Shown: positions 1 through 8,281 of the stretch, one piece after another
Layout: each line of letters begins with the position of its first letter
Position numbering within the stretch: position 1 is the first letter of the stretch
Assembly (NCBI GenBank): GCA_964534765.1
Contig: CAZHRJ010000051.1
Coordinates: 1 to 18,581, forward strand
DNA length: 18,581 nt
From: CAZHRJ01 sp964534765
GTDB taxonomy: Bacteria > Lindowbacteria > 2-12-FULL-62-27
Reading direction: 5' to 3'
Notes under the pieces: generated by a model
Database searches by the model: none
What the model was told of the DNA's origin: nothing
The model's input: only the letters and a program-made list of their open reading frames with translations
Position numbers and translations under genes: made by a program

Positions 1-42
1 CATGCCTAGTCTCGTGGGCTCGGAGATGTGTATAAGAGACAG
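1..42 (+). other. Illumina Nextera adapter and i7 index contamination
   Basis: Bases 9-42 match the Nextera read-2 transposon-end adapter, ending in AGATGTGTATAAGAGACAG. Bases 1-8 (CATGCCTA) match the i7 index N706 as written in the adapter oligo. Genomic sequence starts at about base 43. Translated in frame, the adapter gives the peptide MPSLVGSEMCIRDR, a familiar artefact at the ends of predicted proteins, so those residues must not be annotated as protein. The match to the adapter is from memory, but it is long and exact. Confidence 0.97.
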
Positions 43-1489
43 GGTCTGGCCGGGCGATGCCCCCTGGATCAACGACGAACCTCGATTGATCCAGATGGCT
101 CTCCACGCCAAACAGTCCGGCGAGTGGCCCACTCATGGATTGCGGGGGTCCCGCGATGTCGTCTATGGCCCGGTCCCGGTTTGGATTTACACGGGCCTTC
201 TTTACCTGACCGACGATCTCGTTCAATTGGTCCGAATCCGCGCTTTCACCGTCACTATCCTGACCGCATGGGCTCTCCTTTGGATGGCGATGCTGTGTCC
301 GAGACTCTCCGCGCCGGCGGCCGCGCCGGCGCTTCTTTCCCCCTACCTCTGGCTTTATAGCCGGCAGCTCTGGGACAACACGTTTCTGATTCCGTTTTCC
401 GCGCTGACTCTGGCGGCCTATCTCTCATTCTGTTGTTCCCCCGCGGTCTGGAAATCCTGGCTGGTGTCGGCGGGAATGTGGGCCATGGCCATGACGCACC
501 TGATGAGCGTCTCTTTCCTTTTGCCCATCGGTTTTCATGCCCTATGGTTTCATCGCGCCTGGATGAAAAATCACCGGCCGGTTCTGCTCATCCAGGCGGC
601 GGTCATCGCCGGAATTTCGGCCGGATATGTTTCCTTTTTTATGAGCTGGACCGCGGGGCATTCGAAGACGCCGGAATTTTCGGTCTGGAAAGGCTGGTTC
701 TTCCCTTTATCCGGCGGCCGATTCTTCTCAGCCTTTGGCATGGACTATTTCTTCGGCCAAAAATGGTTTTCCTCCGCCGTCCTCCCGTCGACCGAATGGA
801 TCCTGGTTTTTGGCCTCTATACGTGGACCGCTGTCGGCCTTGTATGGCTGGGCATCGCCCTCGTACTGGCGCGTCTTTTCAAATGGCCGGTATTGGAACC
901 CCTCAGGTCTCAGTCGTTCAAGCCGGTGGATGATTCTTGGGATAATCCCTCCGCCCGCCCGCCCGAGTTTCACATGGCGGTCATTTCCCTTGCGGCGATT
1001 GGCGTGCAGTCCGTCCTCAATGGCCTGACCCGTACCTACGGTCATCCGCACTATTTCAACGCGACTTGGATCTGTTTTTTCTTTTTCTTCTGGTTGGCCT
1101 GGAGTCATCTTCCAGCATGCCGTTTATGGAAAATGGCAAAACAAACGTATGCCCTCTCCCTCGCGGTTGTCCTGGTGTTCTTCGTCCTCAACGTCCATGT
1201 CTCCGGTGGAAATCAAAGCGTCCATTACGGCGCCACTTTGCAAAATCAAATTGATCTCATCAGAAAATTCCATTCCCTCGCCCCCCTGCCTAAAATTTTC
1301 CATCAGGTCGAGAACATCCGGCAGTTCCCGCATGCTCTCCAATCTATCCGCGAATTCTACGGATTGCCCGGTCCACTTTCGCCGCCTGAAACCACCCTTT
1401 TCGAGCGCGTCCTGATTCGCCCGCAATCGCCGGATGTCTCCGTCGGCTGGCTGACTACCGAAGTCTTGCCTCCCGGCCGGGCGCCATGA
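43..1489 (+). CDS. GT-C-like polytopic membrane glycosyltransferase, 5'-truncated
   Basis: A reading frame of about 480 codons runs from the adapter junction to TGA at 1487-1489. The true start lies off the contig, and probably the first transmembrane helix is lost too. The first visible segment contains NDEP followed shortly by YGPVPVWIY. This is the acidic first periplasmic loop seen in GT-C glycosyltransferases of the ArnT/PMT (GT39) superfamily, which transfer sugars from polyprenyl-phosphate donors at the outer face of the inner membrane. Further on, SPYLWLYSRQLWDN resembles another conserved loop of these proteins. The rest is a series of hydrophobic helices ending in a short soluble tail. 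Substrate cannot be told. The next membrane-protein gene follows after 38 bases, so the two are probably co-transcribed. Another polytopic family with acidic loops is possible. Confidence 0.75.
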
Positions 1490-1527
1490 TCCATCTGAAT
1501 CACATTTCATAGAGCGGACTATTACAC

Positions 1528-3540
1528 GTGATCGGAGAATCCATCAGAATGTTTTTGAGAAAGAATTCTCTCCTTCTCCTGCTGACTTTCTTGATCATCG
1601 TACGGATCGGCATCGGTCTGGTCATGTCCAATGTCTCCATGGAATTGAATCTATTCGACGTGGGGCAGTGGGTGGATGCCGGAGACAAAATGCTGTCAGG
1701 GCAGGTTCTCGGCCGGGACTTTATGGCGGGATCATATGGACCTCTTCTCTATGTGTGGTCGACCTTTTGGTATTGGTTGTTTGGCGCGAACTGGCATGCG
1801 GTACTCGTTCAACTGGAAATCGTCTCGCCCGTCGCATGTCTCATCCTTGCTTACGTCGTGTCCATCCATTCCTTCGTTCAATTGAAATTTCGAATGGCTT
1901 TTCTGCTTCTGACATCAGTGCTTGGACTGGACCATTGCTTCTGGACACCCCACTTGCGTATCTGGCTTCCGATGGTTTCGGCGGTCTTGGCCGAAGCGGC
2001 GGTTCGACGGCGGAATCCCAAGCTCTTTTCGGTATCTGCCGGCATGGCGGGTGTATGCCTCATGATCAGTCCGGAATCGGGAATCGCCGCCCTGGCCTGC
2101 TGTTCGCTCTTTTGCGTTGCGGCTCTGATGGTCAGTCGCGAGAATCGTCAACCCTGGCTGATCGCGTTCGCGGCGGGATTCGGATTGGTACTGGGAATGG
2201 GGGTCGTCGGGTGGCCGGATGTCATGATTCATTACGCCTCCATTGCCCACGGGCTTGCAAAATACACCAACTGGTTCCACGGCCTTCCCTACGAAAAATT
2301 CCAGATGTCGTTCTTCGCCTATATTTTCTACTGGCCGTTCGCGGTTATCCTGGCATTCGTCGGGATTATTCTGATCCGAATTTCAGATGTGGATGTCGTC
2401 GAAGGATTGCGCAGCATGGCTTGGATCGTGTTTTGCGTGATCCTGTTTCGCCCGGCCATGGGCCGCAGCGACCCGGCGCATCTGATCAACGCGATCCCCC
2501 CATTCATGCTGCTGTGGTGTCGAATGGTCTCGCGGATGGAGGGTTTCAGGTTATCGACGAGAGTGTTGATCGCCATCGCTGCCCTTCTACCCTATTGGTT
2601 CGCTCCCGCAAGAACGGTGAGCGCTTTTGAGCATATCTCAACCCGATTGTCCCGATCATTTCATTCTGATTATTCGATTTTGGGCAACGAAGATGTCTAT
2701 GTGGCCAAAGGGGCCGCCAACCAGTGGAATGATCTGCGGAAATACGTTCAGGCCCGGGTTCCGGAAGATAGCCCCATACTCTATCTGCCCATCCCGGCCG
2801 GAGCGCATCTCATGGGCCGCCGATCCGCTTTTCCTCTCACTTTTTCGGAGCTTTTGCTGTTGACGAAGAACATGGCAGACGACGCGATCAAACGCCTGGA
2901 GAGTCAGAACATTCCCATGGTTGTGTTGGATAGGCTATTGATCATGGAGGACTCCTACGTCGATGGGCGCTCCGATTTGCCGATGAAGGATATCTATTTG
3001 CAACCGCTTACATCGTCGTCACCGGCCGATGAAATCATCACCCGAAAACTTCGCGCATGGATTCGGCGAAATTATGACGTCGACACCAACCTCCATGGCG
3101 CGGACATTCTTGTGCGGCGACCGACTCCGCGACCGGACCCCCTGGAGCTCATCTCAGGTGAGCTCGTCCCGGACTCGACGCGGGCTATCGATCTGACTCC
3201 GACGGATTACGTTATCATTCAGTTCCCTAAAACAGTCTGTGACGAAATTCGTATGGTTATCGATTGCCGGTGGAATTGGAAAATGGAGACATTCGCAAAA
3301 GCGTTCCTGCAGGTCTATTCCGTAAATTCGGCCGGCCATTCGGTGGGTGGGATGGTTCCGGTGCCGCCCCCGGACATCGGCAATGAACTTCGAATCCGCA
3401 TGCCGGGGGTCCTTTTGGATAGTGTACACATCAAACTCTTGACGCCGGGTCCCTTCAACCCGAAACCCCGATCTCTTACGATTCGATCCGTCCGTTCTGT
3501 CGAATTCCCGGAATACCGTACCGAGGGGGCCGGGTATTGA
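1528..3540 (+). CDS. GT-C-like membrane protein with large C-terminal soluble region
   Basis: The encoded protein is 670 residues from a GTG at 1528. An in-frame ATG at 1549 (giving MFLRKNS) is an equally good start, since GGAG at 1534-1537 lies upstream of it. The N-terminal helix is followed by a loop with FDVGQWVDAGDKMLSG and GSYGPLLYVWS. This resembles the first periplasmic loop of GT-C glycosyltransferases, where an Asp binds metal or substrate. Hydrophobic helices continue to about residue 360. The remaining roughly 310 residues look soluble and would face the periplasm; the last 130 or so are beta-rich with no family I recognise. The gene ends 13 bases from the end of the opposing TPR gene, so the two are convergent. 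Sugar-transfer function is inferred from the fold-like pattern and from the neighbours. Confidence 0.7.
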   Translation: MIGESIRMFLRKNSLLLLLTFLIIVRIGIGLVMSNVSMELNLFDVGQWVDAGDKMLSGQVLGRDFMAGSYGPLLYVWSTFWYWLFGANWHAVLVQLEIVSPVACLILAYVVSIHSFVQLKFRMAFLLLTSVLGLDHCFWTPHLRIWLPMVSAVLAEAAVRRRNPKLFSVSAGMAGVCLMISPESGIAALACCSLFCVAALMVSRENRQPWLIAFAAGFGLVLGMGVVGWPDVMIHYASIAHGLAKYTNWFHGLPYEKFQMSFFAYIFYWPFAVILAFVGIILIRISDVDVVEGLRSMAWIVFCVILFRPAMGRSDPAHLINAIPPFMLLWCRMVSRMEGFRLSTRVLIAIAALLPYWFAPARTVSAFEHISTRLSRSFHSDYSILGNEDVYVAKGAANQWNDLRKYVQARVPEDSPILYLPIPAGAHLMGRRSAFPLTFSELLLLTKNMADDAIKRLESQNIPMVVLDRLLIMEDSYVDGRSDLPMKDIYLQPLTSSSPADEIITRKLRAWIRRNYDVDTNLHGADILVRRPTPRPDPLELISGELVPDSTRAIDLTPTDYVIIQFPKTVCDEIRMVIDCRWNWKMETFAKAFLQVYSVNSAGHSVGGMVPVPPPDIGNELRIRMPGVLLDSVHIKLLTPGPFNPKPRSLTIRSVRSVEFPEYRTEGAGY

Positions 3541-3553
3541 TAAAAGGACTTCA

Positions 3554-5260
3554 TCACTGTTCGAAGGGGGTCAGTTTCGGAGGCGCCTGATTGGCGGGTT
3601 GGCGGGATGTCGGAGATGTACCTGATTGAGGCTGATCCATCGGTACAATTCGGGTATCGCCTCTTGCCGGTCCCCAGACCTGACGCCGAACGTCCCGCAG
3701 GATGTCATAAATCATCTGCGATGGCCACCGGGATTTTGTTAATGTTGCGTTGACGGCCCATTCTTTTGCCAAATGGGTATCACCTTTTTTTAGATAAAAT
3801 GCAGCCACATGGAACGCAACATCCGCGTCAATCGGCTGCGTCCGAAGGACATAGTCCAGGTGTTGTCGCGCCTCGATCAGCCGATTACGGGACATTTCCA
3901 GCCGCGATAGAAACAGCCGGGCGGGATAAAATTCATCATTGATCTTCAGACACTGTTCGGCCCAGTGCTGAGCCATCGCCGCATTCAACGGCTCGTACTC
4001 CAGTCCCAGCATATAGGCGCAAATGTAACTCCGTGGATTGATCTCCAATTCCTTGTGAAGAATATGCCGATACGTCTGAAAATCATGGCCTCGCATATGC
4101 GTTCGTGCTGCCAGAGCCATCAACACGCCTATCACAACCGCCCATTCCAGCCCTCTCCCCGGAGGATCCCTGGGTTTGTCTGAGTTGGTTGATACGGCCC
4201 GGACAAGGACAGCGCTGTATACCAGAGATCCGATCCCAAGAGCGGGAAACATCATGGGCACATAGAGAAATCGTTCCGCTGATTCGTTATTGGTCGTGAG
4301 TATGTTCATGATCGGCGTTGATAGAATAACTCCGCTGCTGAAAAAGAAGGCATTCAGGCTCCTTCGTCGAAAACTGCCGATCAACCCATAGATCGAAAAA
4401 ACAACCACGGCAGATCCCAGAATCATCAGGCCCGCAGATATGGACTTCACGAGACTCGTTCGGTGGTCGATAGATAAAATGTCCGGCCAAATCAACAGCC
4501 TCAGATAGTTCAGCAGAATCCGGATTTCTGCCGGCGCCCAGTGAATCATGCTGGGAAACGCGGTGGGAACGTTGGGCGATGGCAAAATCCAAAATCGAAT
4601 CAATAGATAAATCATATCTGTCCCGCATGCCGCCAGGATCTGCCTCGGTTGGATTGATCCCCGTCGAATGTAGGCCAGAACCGCTACCATCGCAGGAAAG
4701 GGTATGGCCATCTCCTTCGAAAATAACGCCAACGCGAACGGTAACTGCGCCAGCCAGAGAAATCCTCTCAGATACATCCACAGCGCCAGAAGCAGAAAAA
4801 ATGCGCTCAGGAGATCCTCCCTCAACGTCACCACATACACCGCTTCGCTGTAGGCCGGATGTACCAAAAATAGGGTTGCTCCTAATAGGCTTGCGGGACT
4901 CGGAAGTCCCAGTCGATGACCAATGACGGCCAACAACGCGCCGATTGCGGCATGCAATGCCACATTGATCGTATGGGCGCCCTCGGGACCCCACCATCGG
5001 GAATCCAAAAGATGACTGATGGTGACGACCGGACGATAGGAATCTTCCCTGGCAAACTCGAAGTATCTCCGTGAAAAAAGCCACTTGAAAGTTGGAATCG
5101 TCGCGAGATCTACGTTCCCAGTGATCACAGCCATGTCGTCCATCGAGTATTCGGCCGTAAACGCTGGAAAATAGGTCAAAATGGCAACAAAGATTAGAAC
5201 AACCCCTGCGCCGGCAAACCAGATAGTCCCTCTTTTGGCTTCCCTAAATCTAGCTTCCAT
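3554..5260 (-). CDS. TMTC-like GT-C membrane protein with C-terminal TPR domain
   Basis: This 568-residue protein starts at ATG (CAT at 5258-5260) and stops with TGA at 3554-3556. Helix 1 is at about residues 14-32, followed by YSMDDMAVI (DD at 41-42), SYRPV (74-78), HPAYSEAV (134-141), REDLL (147-151) and SKEMAIPFP (181-189). This order matches the TMTC/PMT-like GT-C proteins, where the acidic pair and the HP..SEAV loop are hallmarks. Several more helices follow, then TPR-like helical pairs from about residue 415 to 525, then a low-complexity Pro/Ser/Gln tail. Eukaryotic TMTCs are O-mannosyltransferases. Bacterial members are mostly uncharacterised, so the donor and acceptor here are unknown. 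It is the only minus-strand gene in the window and is divergent from the pilin operon, sharing an AT-rich intergenic region with it. Confidence 0.85.
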   Translation of the reverse strand: MEARFREAKRGTIWFAGAGVVLIFVAILTYFPAFTAEYSMDDMAVITGNVDLATIPTFKWLFSRRYFEFAREDSYRPVVTISHLLDSRWWGPEGAHTINVALHAAIGALLAVIGHRLGLPSPASLLGATLFLVHPAYSEAVYVVTLREDLLSAFFLLLALWMYLRGFLWLAQLPFALALFSKEMAIPFPAMVAVLAYIRRGSIQPRQILAACGTDMIYLLIRFWILPSPNVPTAFPSMIHWAPAEIRILLNYLRLLIWPDILSIDHRTSLVKSISAGLMILGSAVVVFSIYGLIGSFRRRSLNAFFFSSGVILSTPIMNILTTNNESAERFLYVPMMFPALGIGSLVYSAVLVRAVSTNSDKPRDPPGRGLEWAVVIGVLMALAARTHMRGHDFQTYRHILHKELEINPRSYICAYMLGLEYEPLNAAMAQHWAEQCLKINDEFYPARLFLSRLEMSRNRLIEARQHLDYVLRTQPIDADVAFHVAAFYLKKGDTHLAKEWAVNATLTKSRWPSQMIYDILRDVRRQVWGPARGDTRIVPMDQPQSGTSPTSRQPANQAPPKLTPFEQ

Positions 5261-5355
5261 AAAGTAGGATTAAGTAAAATTCTTCCATCAGCTTGAAAAT
5301 TTTTTTACTAATCACCTATTACCAAGGAACTGACAAATCGGTTGTAACTAACCTA

Positions 5356-5368
5356 TATCTAATAGATA
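5356..5368. repeat. Inverted repeat TATCTA-A-TAGATA upstream of the pilin promoter
   Basis: Two perfect 6-base arms are separated by one base. The right arm overlaps a direct repeat, AGATA-AGC-AGATA, at 5364-5376. It lies 12 bases upstream of the proposed -35 box and inside the divergent intergenic region, so an operator role is possible. AT-rich DNA makes short palindromes by chance. Confidence 0.35.
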
Positions 5369-5380
5369 AGCAGATAGTAA

Positions 5381-5409
5381 TTGACCTTTTCTGTTTATCA
5401 GAATACTAT
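5381..5409 (+). promoter_or_regulatory. Sigma-70-type promoter for the minor-pilin operon
   Basis: TTGACC (5381-5386, 5 of 6 to consensus) and TACTAT (5404-5409, 4 of 6) are separated by exactly 17 bases. Transcription would begin near 5416, about 12 bases before the pilin ATG at 5428. The surrounding 120 bases hold only 37 G or C, against roughly 50-60% in the genes. No Shine-Dalgarno sequence is evident in the short leader. Confidence 0.55.
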
Positions 5410-5427
5410 TTGCATAGACAAAATGCT

Positions 5428-6003
5428 ATGAATCGAATCAGCAGCAAATTAAGTGCCCAATCGGGATTCTCGCTTCTTGAAATGTTGATTGTCGTCGTTA
5501 TCTTGGGGATTATTATGACCCAGGCCGCGCCAAAATTCCGGTCTGGACCGGATACGCAGGCCTATACGAATGCCACCCGCGCGGTGATGTCGGTGTCCAG
5601 AGCCGCGGCTTTGGGAGCGATCGCTAACGCGACCAAGGATGTTATCTTTAAGGCAAACGTCGCCAGCTCGACAGACCGCTACGTCATGGCATTTGTCGAT
5701 GAAGATGCAAACGGTGACTGGACTGCCGGAACAGACAACTTGATCGCCGAGTACCATCTTGTTGCCGGCAGCTACATGGAATTAAAAGGCGGCGGAACGA
5801 CCATGAGATGGAAATTCATCTCGGCACGGGGAACCGCCAGTCTTCTGGATACCTATGGCACGATCTATCTCAGCTCCTCCAAATCTAAATCGGATCCGGC
5901 GGCCGCTTATCTCACAACCGACAAGCCCAATTGGACAACGCTGACCGTCGCGACCGGGTCCAACCGTGTACGGGAATGTTTCAAGGCTTATGAGTGCCCG
6001 TAA
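5428..6003 (+). CDS. Type IV minor pilin / GspH-FimT-like pseudopilin
   Basis: The protein has 191 residues. The N-terminus is a short basic leader ending in SGFSLLEML: prepilin peptidase would cut after Gly13, leaving Phe14 at +1 and Glu18 at +5, followed by a hydrophobic helix (about 14-34). I chose the ATG at 5428 because it gives a normal 13-residue leader. The frame stays open to a TTG at 5293, but that would add 45 residues of AT-rich sequence covering the promoter. The C-terminus has a cysteine pair, Cys184 and Cys190, spaced CX5C, as in the disulphide-closed C-terminal loop of many pilins. It is the first gene of a four-pseudopilin set whose order matches GspH-I-J-K or FimU-PilV-PilW-PilX. 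The protein is expected in the inner membrane and in a pilus or pseudopilus. Confidence 0.88.
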   Translation: MNRISSKLSAQSGFSLLEMLIVVVILGIIMTQAAPKFRSGPDTQAYTNATRAVMSVSRAAALGAIANATKDVIFKANVASSTDRYVMAFVDEDANGDWTAGTDNLIAEYHLVAGSYMELKGGGTTMRWKFISARGTASLLDTYGTIYLSSSKSKSDPAAAYLTTDKPNWTTLTVATGSNRVRECFKAYECP

Positions 6004-6406
6004 TCGCCGCGAAAGCGGATTCGCCCTGATCGACGCCCTCCTGGCTGTGGCGGTTCTCTCTGTTGGTCTTGTGGCGGTCCTTGATGCCTTTATGACGGGC
6101 GGCGCCAGCCTTGAGTTCACAAAAAATACACTGATCGCCAACCTCCTCGCTCAGTCAAAAATGGAACAGTACAATTCCGTTCCAAGTTCGGCCATTTCTG
6201 ACGTCACCTGCTGCACGGATCTTAATTCAACTAACGAGTTCACACCCGCATCATCGGAAGGGAGTTTCCCCGCGTTTAAATATGAAATGCAAAAAACTTC
6301 CGAAGTCGCGTCATATGTCGATCGCATCACACTGACTGTCCATTACAGGGTCATGGGTAAAGACAAAAAAATGGTTTATACGATGCTCAAAGGAAAGAAG
6401 ACGTGA
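5990..6406 (+). CDS. Minor pilin, PilV/GspI-like prepilin
   Basis: The protein has 138 residues from ATG at 5990, which overlaps the end of the preceding pilin gene by 14 bases; AAGG at 5984-5987 can serve as a weak ribosome site. A GTG at 5966 would lengthen the leader to 18 residues and is less likely. The leader ends in RESG, followed by FALIDALLAVAVLSVGLVAV. Cleavage after Gly10 puts Asp15, not the usual Glu, at position +5 of the mature protein. The helix with its SVGL motif is typical of PilV/GspI, and the rest is a short globular domain with a Cys-Cys pair. Its place as second of four pseudopilin genes agrees. PilV/GspI is part of the tip complex that primes pilus or pseudopilus assembly. 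Confidence 0.82.
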   Translation: MSARNRRESGFALIDALLAVAVLSVGLVAVLDAFMTGGASLEFTKNTLIANLLAQSKMEQYNSVPSSAISDVTCCTDLNSTNEFTPASSEGSFPAFKYEMQKTSEVASYVDRITLTVHYRVMGKDKKMVYTMLKGKKT

Positions 6407-7152
6407 TCGCTCTTCCTCCGTTTAGACTCGGCGCTCCGTCCGTGCGCCGGTACGCCAAAAATCGGGGGTTTACCCTGATTGAGCTTTTGGTTGCGGTTGC
6501 CATTGCCGCGGTTATCACCACCCCCGTCCTGCTCCTGACCACCCAGATGTACAACCAGTACCGTCGGCTCCGCGCGACGACCGATATGGTCCAAAACGCC
6601 ACATTTGCCTTCAGCCGCATGGCTCGGGAAGTCAGCGCGGCATATTGGCATGGACCCTTGACCATCACGGAGACGGATAAACCCAATTTCATCATCGATA
6701 ACTATGCTTCCCCGGGAACCCCGACGGAGTCGGATCCCAACGACCGACTCTCCTGGCATGCAACATCCTTTAACACCCATGAAAATGCGGTTGCAACTGC
6801 ATATGACATGGTTGAGTTCGGACTCAAAAAAGAGTTTCATACCGCGCAAACAATGTATTATCTGGGTCTTAGAAAACAGACCCAGAGTGGAACGAACCTT
6901 GTCCCCGATGCGGATGTCACCGCCGGCGGAACCATTGATATCGGCGACGCAATCGCGTTTAACCTCAAAGCCGTCAGATTTCAAGCCATGGACGGATCCT
7001 CACTGCCGCTCACAAAAACAACCTCTTGGAGCTATCCCACGACTCAAAGCGTATTGCCCAAAGCCGTCCGTATTACGCTGGTCCTGACCGACCCGAACGG
7101 CGAGGCGGCGGATTTGACTATCTCGGCCGACATATCGACGGCAAGGCAGTAA
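6403..7152 (+). CDS. Minor pilin, PilW/GspJ-like prepilin
   Basis: The protein has 249 residues from GTG at 6403, which overlaps the preceding TGA by four bases (GTGA) and has AGGAAAG at 6391-6397 as ribosome site; translation is therefore probably coupled. The leader is 22 residues, ending NRG, followed by FTLIELLVAVAIAAVITT. The predicted cut is after Gly22, with Glu27 at +5. The text after the helix, including NQYRRLR and ATFAFSRMAREV, is typical of PilW/GspJ. The C-terminal part is a beta-rich globular domain. Third position and length fit GspJ/PilW. Whether the machine is a type IV pilus or a type II secretion pseudopilus cannot be decided, since no ATPase, secretin or platform gene is present here. 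Confidence 0.87.
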   Translation: MIALPPFRLGAPSVRRYAKNRGFTLIELLVAVAIAAVITTPVLLLTTQMYNQYRRLRATTDMVQNATFAFSRMAREVSAAYWHGPLTITETDKPNFIIDNYASPGTPTESDPNDRLSWHATSFNTHENAVATAYDMVEFGLKKEFHTAQTMYYLGLRKQTQSGTNLVPDADVTAGGTIDIGDAIAFNLKAVRFQAMDGSSLPLTKTTSWSYPTTQSVLPKAVRITLVLTDPNGEAADLTISADISTARQ

Positions 7153-7156
7153 ACAG

Positions 7157-8191
7157 ATGATGATCCGTACGGACAACGCGCAACGACAGCAAGGAATGAT
7201 CCTCCTGACCGTGTTGGTTCTCCTGTCGGTTATGATGGGCATCGCCATGTCCATGCTCCAGACCATGGATAATAACGTCCAGGTCATCCTGATGGCCAAA
7301 CGGGCGGCCATTGCCAGATTGGCGGCCATGTCCGCCTTTAATTACGCGGCTGGTATTCTGGTCCAGGATGCCAGCTCCTCGCCGGGCCTTGATCACCTTG
7401 CCGAAGACTGGCACATGGCGACCCATAGCGTTGGCGGCGCCTCCGCGCCGTATACTGCTTTCACACACGATTTCGGCAATGGTTATTTTGTCAACGATGT
7501 CTATGATCTGAGCGGCCGCATCCCGTCAGGGGGCGCCGCTTTCCCCCTTTATACACGGTATACGGGAGTAGTCGTCAGACCCAATGCGGCTACCATCAGC
7601 AGTACCGTCGAAAAAACCCCGTTCGAAATAAATGAATACGGAGGTATCACCTATGGTTACACTACCTATTTTAATCCCTATGACGTGACCGGCAAGCTGA
7701 TTAATCTGAATACCATCGCTCAATTGTCAACTTTTTCCAGCGCGTCAGACGATATCACCACTACCATTCAGAGCACTGGTCCGATCACTGCCACAGGCGC
7801 TGAGAGAATGCTGATGTTCCGCAGACACCCCACCGCTTCCGGAACAGGTTTGAATTTTGCAAGTCAGCCATCCTACGCGCCCGGCATTAAGGATTACGAT
7901 ATCGGCTCCGGCAGGATTTTCTCCACTTACCCCATCCCGACATCAACAATAGTATACGGATGGAACACCGCGCCCTATATCAGATCATACACCGAGTACG
8001 GCACGATTTCCTCCGCCGGCTATTTTATGATCCATGCGAAGGCATTTTTGGCGACGGCGGCGGGTGTCGGGTCGTCCAGCCGCCTGGGAGAAAATCGTAT
8101 TTTCGCCGTGGTGAAACGGACCGGGACAACATTCACCACGATCTATTTCAGGTGGTTCTGGGAAGATGCTGATATTTCGTTCACATACTGA
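7157..8191 (+). CDS. GspK/PilX-like minor pseudopilin
   Basis: The protein has 344 residues from ATG at 7157 (a second ATG follows directly), four bases after the previous stop. The leader ends QQG, followed by MILLTVLVLLSVMMGIAMSM. The prepilin cut would be after Gly13, and position +5 of the mature protein is Thr18 instead of Glu. Absence of Glu5 together with an ALL/ILL-type start is the mark of GspK and PilX, the subunit at the very tip. The length is nearer GspK (about 300 residues or more) than PilX (about 200). The large globular domain is rich in Thr, Ser, Tyr and Gly and contains no obvious enzyme motif. It completes an H-I-J-K order. Confidence 0.8.
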   Translation: MMIRTDNAQRQQGMILLTVLVLLSVMMGIAMSMLQTMDNNVQVILMAKRAAIARLAAMSAFNYAAGILVQDASSSPGLDHLAEDWHMATHSVGGASAPYTAFTHDFGNGYFVNDVYDLSGRIPSGGAAFPLYTRYTGVVVRPNAATISSTVEKTPFEINEYGGITYGYTTYFNPYDVTGKLINLNTIAQLSTFSSASDDITTTIQSTGPITATGAERMLMFRRHPTASGTGLNFASQPSYAPGIKDYDIGSGRIFSTYPIPTSTIVYGWNTAPYIRSYTEYGTISSAGYFMIHAKAFLATAAGVGSSSRLGENRIFAVVKRTGTTFTTIYFRWFWEDADISFTY

Positions 8192-8281
8192 TGCTCAGCA
8201 CACCTTCCTCATCCATGAATTCTCTTCAGATTTTCGGCCTTGAAGCTCTCCGCTGATCCCGGTACACTACCTTCCATCGAT

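Noticed and set aside
2..43. Start of the first protein at base 2 with MPSLVGSEMCIRDR
   Set aside because: This is translation of the Nextera adapter, not genomic sequence. The gene is annotated from base 43.
1486..1512. Eight-codon frame overlapping the stop of the first gene (ATGA)
   Set aside because: Too short to support. It could at most help coupling to the next gene.
3530..3570. Bidirectional terminator between the convergent genes
   Set aside because: The 13-base gap holds no stem-loop with a T-tract that I could find.
5396..5416. Sigma-54 promoter at the pilin operon (TTGC at 5410-5413)
   Set aside because: There is no GG dinucleotide 12 bases upstream of the GC, so the -24 element is absent. 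The sigma-70-type match is much better.
5293..5427. TTG start at 5293 for the first pilin gene
   Set aside because: It adds 45 residues from AT-rich sequence covering the likely promoter and would make the prepilin leader 58 residues long. ATG 5428 gives a 13-residue leader.
8191..8256. 21-codon frame starting TGATG after the GspK-like gene
   Set aside because: Very short, no ribosome site, Ser-rich and without protein-like pattern. The stop/start overlap alone is not enough.
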